9,681 nt of DNA. Origin: Thermoproteota archaeon (lineage in GTDB: Archaea > Thermoproteota > EX4484-205 > JAAOZP01). This document shows positions 5,513-9,681 of this stretch, one piece after another. The DNA is taken from positions 1 to 9,681 of the forward strand of contig JAOAJQ010000036.1 of assembly GCA_026414125.1 (NCBI GenBank), in the 5' to 3' direction. Below the pieces are notes generated by a model. That model was not told where the DNA came from and did no database searches. It saw only the letters and a program-made list of their open reading frames with translations. Within the stretch, counting starts at the first letter, position 1, and each line of letters starts with the position of its first letter. Both the position numbers and the translations under genes were made by a program.

Positions 5513-7583
5513 CGCATAGGAGCCAAGGCCTCCCTTTAGTAATAACCCTTACCACAGGCCATCCGCAGATCTTGCAAGGTCTCTCAGTAACGTAAACCCT
5601 GTTAGGGTTCTGAGGCAAAGGTACTGTGAGGCTGCATTTTTTCTTAAAAACATTCGTGCATATCCCAAACCTTTTACCAGTCTTCCTTGAAACAATCATC
5701 CTAAGCTCTCCTTCTCTACATAAGGGACATTTTCCAATAGTGTTCCTGCCTCTGAGTATTGATATTATTGAGCTTGAAAGATGTTTACCAATATTTTCTT
5801 CATTAGCCTCTATTTCTCTGAGTATTTCAGTTAACTCGGCCTTTGCTAGGCTTATAACCTTCTCCTCATCGATAAGCCCATTCTCTATTTTCTCCATGTC
5901 GGCCTCAATCTCCCTAGTCATTTCAACCGAGAGAATCTTCGGTGAAAACCTGTTTAAAGCGGAGACTAGGCTAAACCCTAAGTCGGCTACAACTATGGAT
6001 CTGCCTACTATATAGCCCCTCTTGTAGAGGGTCTCCACTATCTCCGCTCGAGTCGTCTTGGTTCCTATTCCAAGCCTCTCCATCTCTTTCACGAGAGACG
6101 CTGGATTATAGCGGTGCGGAGGGTTGGTGAACCTCTCCTCAGAAATAATCCTTCGAACAGTTAAGCATTCTCCCTCTTTAAGCGGAGGTATTATCATCTC
6201 CTCAGGAGCATAATAGGGCGAGTATATTTCTAACCATCCTTTCTTAACGATCTCGCTACCCCTAAGGATGAATCTTTCATTACCAAGCTTCAGAGTGACT
6301 CTGCAAACAGCCTTCTCTGCATCATCGTCGAAAGCCGCTAGAAATCGCCTAGTTACTAAATCAAGTATCTTAAGCTGGTCACTACTCAACCCTGATTTCT
6401 GTTCCCCGGTAGGATAAATAGCGGGATGCGCCGGATCATCCTTCTCGCCCTGCTTAGGTGTTAAAACATGTTTAGAAAATATTTTTTCAACAATCTTAGA
6501 GTAGGCAGAATTCTCCGCAAGCTTCTCAAGGATCTCCCTGTAACCTATTTCCCGGGGAAGTTTCTGCGAGGATGTTCTAGGATATGAGATTAAAGCGTTC
6601 AGGTAAAGCGTCTCAGCTATGCTGAGCGTCCTTGAAGGGGTGAAGCCGAAAAAGCTGTAAGCCTCTCTTTGAAGAGTTGTCAAGTCAAATGGCTCAGGGA
6701 CGCTTACCGTCTCAATCTTTCTTTCAACCTTCTCAACCAAAGCTTGCCTAGAATCCGAGTTTTCAACAATTCTCCGCGCTTCCGAAAGAATATTCACCCT
6801 GTCCCTCTCATGCGTTGCCTCGTAGATCTTACCGTTGATTATAATCTCCGCCTTTAAAACCCAGTAAGGGGTGGGGATAAAGGTTTCTATAGCGATCTCC
6901 CTCTTAACAAGCAGGTTTAAAGTAGGTGTTTGCACTCTACCGACGCTGAGGACATAGGGTGTTCTTACAAAACGCGTCACAGATCGGGTTAAAGCCCTGG
7001 AGAGATTTATCCCATAGAGAAAGTCGACTATGTGGCGGGTCTCGCCTGCTTTCACCAGGCCCATGTCTAAACCGGGCTTCATTCTTCGAAAAGCCTCCTG
7101 AATCTCCTTTTTCGTCAACGTTGAAAGCTTCATCCTGAAAACCCTGTTCTCCTCTTGGATCTTGTAGAGGAACCTTAGAACATTATACCCTATTAGACTC
7201 CCCTCAACATCATAGTCGCACGCATTAACATAGTAGTCCACACCGTCACCAATACTGCCCATCTCCATAAGCCATTTCTCAAGCTTCCTGTTCTTCTCAA
7301 CGATATGCTTCGGGACCCACTCGTAGTCGAAGACAGGATAAGCCAGCCTATTTCGATTTCTCATCGTTAGCTCATACAGATGGCCTAGGGCTGTTGTCAC
7401 CAGTATTTCCGAATCCCCGTTTCTAACGATGAACGAGGGCACGACTCTGCCTATTCTCTGGGGCTTCGACTTTGAGTCTAAAGCCTCGGAAATCCTTCTC
7501 GCTGCCTCCGGCTTTTCAGCGATTATTAGATACTTGGACAAGGTTTCTACTACCGTAGACTGATGTTTAAATCGCTTTTGCAC
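5442..7583 (-). CDS. topA: DNA topoisomerase I (type IA)
   Basis: A 713-residue type IA topoisomerase that cleaves one DNA strand and passes the other through, relaxing negative supercoils. The Toprim domain begins at YLIIAEKP with Glu23 and continues to CDYDVEG, with Asp123, Asp125 and Glu127 as metal-binding acids. VGRVQTPTLNLL follows near residues 216-227. The catalytic tyrosine is Tyr334 in LISYPRTSS. The C-terminus has two four-cysteine zinc ribbons, C619/C622/C642/C650 and C670/C673/C690/C695, then an 18-residue tail. No helicase domain is present, so it is not reverse gyrase. GTG at 7583 was chosen because a TATA-like box lies about 25 bases upstream; TTG at 7541 gives a start closer to the usual family N-terminus and would number the tyrosine 320. 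The 3' end overlaps the zinc-finger gene by 71 bases. Confidence 0.95.
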   Translation of the reverse strand: MQKRFKHQSTVVETLSKYLIIAEKPEAARRISEALDSKSKPQRIGRVVPSFIVRNGDSEILVTTALGHLYELTMRNRNRLAYPVFDYEWVPKHIVEKNRKLEKWLMEMGSIGDGVDYYVNACDYDVEGSLIGYNVLRFLYKIQEENRVFRMKLSTLTKKEIQEAFRRMKPGLDMGLVKAGETRHIVDFLYGINLSRALTRSVTRFVRTPYVLSVGRVQTPTLNLLVKREIAIETFIPTPYWVLKAEIIINGKIYEATHERDRVNILSEARRIVENSDSRQALVEKVERKIETVSVPEPFDLTTLQREAYSFFGFTPSRTLSIAETLYLNALISYPRTSSQKLPREIGYREILEKLAENSAYSKIVEKIFSKHVLTPKQGEKDDPAHPAIYPTGEQKSGLSSDQLKILDLVTRRFLAAFDDDAEKAVCRVTLKLGNERFILRGSEIVKKGWLEIYSPYYAPEEMIIPPLKEGECLTVRRIISEERFTNPPHRYNPASLVKEMERLGIGTKTTRAEIVETLYKRGYIVGRSIVVADLGFSLVSALNRFSPKILSVEMTREIEADMEKIENGLIDEEKVISLAKAELTEILREIEANEENIGKHLSSSIISILRGRNTIGKCPLCREGELRMIVSRKTGKRFGICTNVFKKKCSLTVPLPQNPNRVYVTERPCKICGWPVVRVITKGRPWLLCVNPSCSSKTDRSVKSQANRGLKE
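5451..5464. repeat. 14-base perfect palindrome in the topA / zinc-finger gene overlap
   Basis: CAAACCGCGGTTTG is identical on both strands and lies in the 71-base region that codes on both strands. The phase is such that each protein reads Asn-Arg-Gly-Leu across it (SNRGL in the zinc-finger protein, ANRGL in TopA). It has no loop, so it would make a poor RNA hairpin; a dimeric protein-binding site or simple coding coincidence are the alternatives. Confidence 0.6.
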
Positions 7584-7607
7584 GCTCCGCTTTTAAAATT
7601 TTCACGT

Positions 7608-7625
7608 CTAAAATAGATTTTTATA
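7608..7625. promoter_or_regulatory. Back-to-back TATA boxes of topA and aglB
   Basis: CTAAAATAG at 7608-7616 reads CTATTTTAG on the minus strand and ends 24 bases before the topA GTG, consistent with a leaderless start. TTTTTATA at 7618-7625 on the plus strand would start aglB transcription near 7650, leaving a leader of roughly 17 bases before ATG 7667. AAAGGT near 7648-7653 is a weak and distant ribosome site for aglB. Spacing is seen; promoter function is inferred. Confidence 0.5.
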
Positions 7626-7666
7626 CCTCCTTCCGAGGCCGAAATTGAAAGGTAGACGGGTAAAAA

Positions 7667-9681
7667 ATGATAAGGGTCAGGGAGGTCTTTGGAAAAGCCT
7701 CGAGATTCAGGCCCAGCATTAGCCTTGAATCCTATGTTAAAACATCCATGTTTATCGCCATCATACTAATGTCTATAGCCATAAGGTTCCACAACCTCCC
7801 TCTCGGATTCTACTTAGGAGAGTTCGACCCGTTCTGGCATTACCGTAGTGCAGAATATATAATGGAGAACGGTATCCACGCCTTCTTAGAATGGGTCGAC
7901 CCTTTAAGCTGGTATCCTTACGGCAGAGCCGCTGCAGCCTCTACGCCCATTGGCCTCCCACTAGCGGCGGTCGCTATCCACACTTTCCTTAACATGCTGG
8001 GTGTTTCACTCTCCCTGATGGATGTGGCAATAGTCTTCCCTCCTTTCGTATCGGTGCTGGCTGTTGCCGCTATATTCTTCATGGGAAAGGAGATTTCGGG
8101 CGACGACTGGGTTGGTCTGCTTGCGATGCTGCTCTTAGCTTTCAACGGAAGCTTTATTGACAGGACTCACATGGGTTTTTTCAAACACGAGAGCCTAGGC
8201 ATACCTCTCATAGCGATCTCTGCATACCTCTATTTTAAATCAGTCAAATCGGAGGCTTTAACTAGAGTCATAATATTCTCTGTGCTGTCGGGCTTGGTTC
8301 TAGGCTACCTGTGCATTTCTTGGACTGCCTACGTTTACATGATTGGGCTTATTACGTTATTTTCAACGCTCGTAGCGCTTTTCCTAGACATCGGTTCGAC
8401 GGAGAGAACGCTAATCTCCTTCACGATAACTATGGGTATCTCAATGCTTATTGCAGTCCAGTTTCCGAGACCCGGGGAGAGCGCCATATATTCAATATAC
8501 TATATTGCGGTAATCGTAGGCTTCGTAATCATACTTCTAATGAAATATCTTAAAAAAGTGGAGTCGTCGCTTACGCTCCCTGTTCTAACAGGCTTCATTG
8601 CAATCGGTCTATCTGCCACCATACTTCTCTTCAACACAGGGTTATTCTCCTCTCTTCTAGGCAAACTCATGGCCGTGATAAATCCATCAGCCCGTTTCGA
8701 GCAGCCAATAGTTGAATCAGTGGCTGAACATAAGATGAGTACATGGTATTCCCTTTTTCTAGACCACGGGCTCCTACTACTATTGTTTATGATTGGAACA
8801 GTTTTAAGTGTCCTGCGTGGAGACAGGCTTAACAGGCTTTTCATACTATCAGCAGGGCTGAGTTCACTCTACTTTGCGAACATGATGGTGAGGATAGGCC
8901 TAGTGTTCTCTCCATTTGTGTCGCTCATAGCTGCAATAGGCTGCTCGTCGCTCATAAGCCTATCCTATCCTGCGGTTTCCGAAAGGATTAGAATGGGCAG
9001 GAGAGTCGCTACGTCTGGCAGAAGAAACATCCTAGGAGTGATATTCGCATCCGTCTTAATACTTTACATGGGTTACCACGGTATTAACACAGGCATTGCT
9101 CACATGCAGCAGGAGGGCGGCGCATCGCTTCCAACCTCTTCAATTCCATATCCGGGCTCCTTCCCAGACTGGATTGAGGCGTTAACATGGATACGGTATA
9201 ATACTCCTCCAGGCTCAGTGGTCCTTTCATGGTGGGACTATGGCTACTGGATTACTTCTCTGGGTGAGAGGCCGACCCTAATAGATAACGCAACGATAAA
9301 CTCTACACAGGTTGCGGTTGTCGGGAGAATATTCATGTCCAACGATACTGTTGCGATACCCATGTTGAGAAAATACAATGTTTCCTACATCGTTGTTTTC
9401 ACGACGCTTCCGATGCACTGGTATATTGGAACATGGGGGGACGAGGCTAAATGGACATGGATGGCGGCCATAGGGTATGATTTAAAGCCTGTGAACGCCA
9501 GCTACGCATGGATCTCCGACGACTATACGAAAGGAGGATATGCTGACTTAAACCTCTCTCGGGAAATGCAGAACACTAATCTGGTTTCAGGATACAATGT
9601 AAAGTATCTTCCGGCGAGCGTAGTTCTACCGAGAAAAGACTCAGGCCTTAAGAGGATCATGGTTAACGCATACATGCAGGC
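7667..9681 (+). CDS. aglB: Oligosaccharyltransferase STT3/AglB (3' truncated)
   Basis: At least 671 residues, open to the window end; the last part of the C-terminal domain is missing. This membrane enzyme moves a glycan from a polyisoprenyl phosphate carrier to Asn in N-x-S/T sequons on the outer face of the membrane. The first TM segment is near residues 26-40, followed by GEFDPFWHYR with Asp54, the first acidic (DxD-type) motif. DRTHMGFFKHES at 165-176 is the second motif region. Around a dozen hydrophobic segments follow to about residue 480, then the soluble domain with the signature WWDYG at 522-526 and a DK motif, Asp592-x2-Lys-x3-Met. The second motif reads Lys173-His-Glu175 where bacterial PglB has Asp-Thr-Asp and eukaryotic STT3 has Asp-Asn-Glu. 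ATG 7667 is the first start after the promoter. Several N-x-T/S sites in the C-terminal domain suggest self-glycosylation. Confidence 0.95.
   Translation, partial: MIRVREVFGKASRFRPSISLESYVKTSMFIAIILMSIAIRFHNLPLGFYLGEFDPFWHYRSAEYIMENGIHAFLEWVDPLSWYPYGRAAAASTPIGLPLAAVAIHTFLNMLGVSLSLMDVAIVFPPFVSVLAVAAIFFMGKEISGDDWVGLLAMLLLAFNGSFIDRTHMGFFKHESLGIPLIAISAYLYFKSVKSEALTRVIIFSVLSGLVLGYLCISWTAYVYMIGLITLFSTLVALFLDIGSTERTLISFTITMGISMLIAVQFPRPGESAIYSIYYIAVIVGFVIILLMKYLKKVESSLTLPVLTGFIAIGLSATILLFNTGLFSSLLGKLMAVINPSARFEQPIVESVAEHKMSTWYSLFLDHGLLLLLFMIGTVLSVLRGDRLNRLFILSAGLSSLYFANMMVRIGLVFSPFVSLIAAIGCSSLISLSYPAVSERIRMGRRVATSGRRNILGVIFASVLILYMGYHGINTGIAHMQQEGGASLPTSSIPYPGSFPDWIEALTWIRYNTPPGSVVLSWWDYGYWITSLGERPTLIDNATINSTQVAVVGRIFMSNDTVAIPMLRKYNVSYIVVFTTLPMHWYIGTWGDEAKWTWMAAIGYDLKPVNASYAWISDDYTKGGYADLNLSREMQNTNLVSGYNVKYLPASVVLPRKDSGLKRIMVNAYMQ

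Noticed and set aside
5626..6015. Plus-strand 129-residue open frame inside topA
   Set aside because: It lies entirely opposite a conserved topoisomerase region; the hydrophobic, Ser-rich product is typical of antisense translation.
5442..7583. Reverse gyrase
   Set aside because: Only the type IA topoisomerase part is present; there is no N-terminal helicase-like domain, and the length fits topoisomerase I.
8500..8844. Minus-strand 114-residue open frame inside aglB
   Set aside because: It is antisense to transmembrane segments of AglB and has an Arg/Ser-rich shadow composition.

Overview
The window is archaeal chromosomal DNA, very probably from a metagenome-assembled contig. Its first 22 bases match a Nextera transposase adapter, so the left end is a library artefact and not native sequence. 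Archaeal origin rests on CDP-archaeol synthase, the archaeal branch of the mevalonate pathway (AcnX-type phosphomevalonate dehydratase plus a UbiD-type decarboxylase), an STT3/AglB oligosaccharyltransferase, A/T-rich TATA-like boxes about 25-30 bases before start codons, and GTG/TTG starts. Many arginines are AGA/AGG, which fits a thermophile. I cannot place the lineage more finely; a Thermoproteota/TACK-type or related archaeon is a guess.

Layout. 1-22: adapter. 24-587 (+): C-terminal part of an HD-superfamily phosphohydrolase. 601-3443 (-): a tightly packed three-gene operon in transcription order UbiD-like decarboxylase, AcnX large subunit, AcnX small subunit, with one-base gaps. Together these should convert 5-phosphomevalonate to isopentenyl phosphate. 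3444-3544: divergent promoter region carrying direct and inverted repeats. 3545-4679 (+): a degenerate RadB/RecA-like protein that has lost its ATPase motifs, overlapping the gene for CDP-archaeol synthase (carS). 4685-4724: an imperfect 40-base palindrome at the convergent end of carS and a three-TM membrane protein gene (4691-5155, -). 5225-5512 (+): a small zinc-finger protein whose 3' end overlaps topA (5442-7583, -) by 71 bases. 7584-7666: back-to-back promoter. 7667 to the window end (+): aglB, cut off on the right.

How the genes fit together. The left half is a membrane-lipid locus. The leftward operon makes isopentenyl phosphate, the precursor of the geranylgeranyl chains. The rightward carS activates the finished diether lipid with CTP before head-group attachment. 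Both transcription units start from the same 100-base intergenic region, which contains the best regulatory candidates here. The right half carries housekeeping genes: topoisomerase I and protein N-glycosylation. AglB uses a polyisoprenoid (dolichol-type) lipid carrier, so it also depends on the isoprenoid pathway.

I see no mobile element, CRISPR array, rRNA or tRNA gene. No intergenic stretch exceeds about 100 bases. I did not find a clear new multi-gene system. The strongest leads are the RadB-like pseudo-ATPase coupled to carS, the repeat-rich shared promoter, and the palindromes at the two convergent gene ends.
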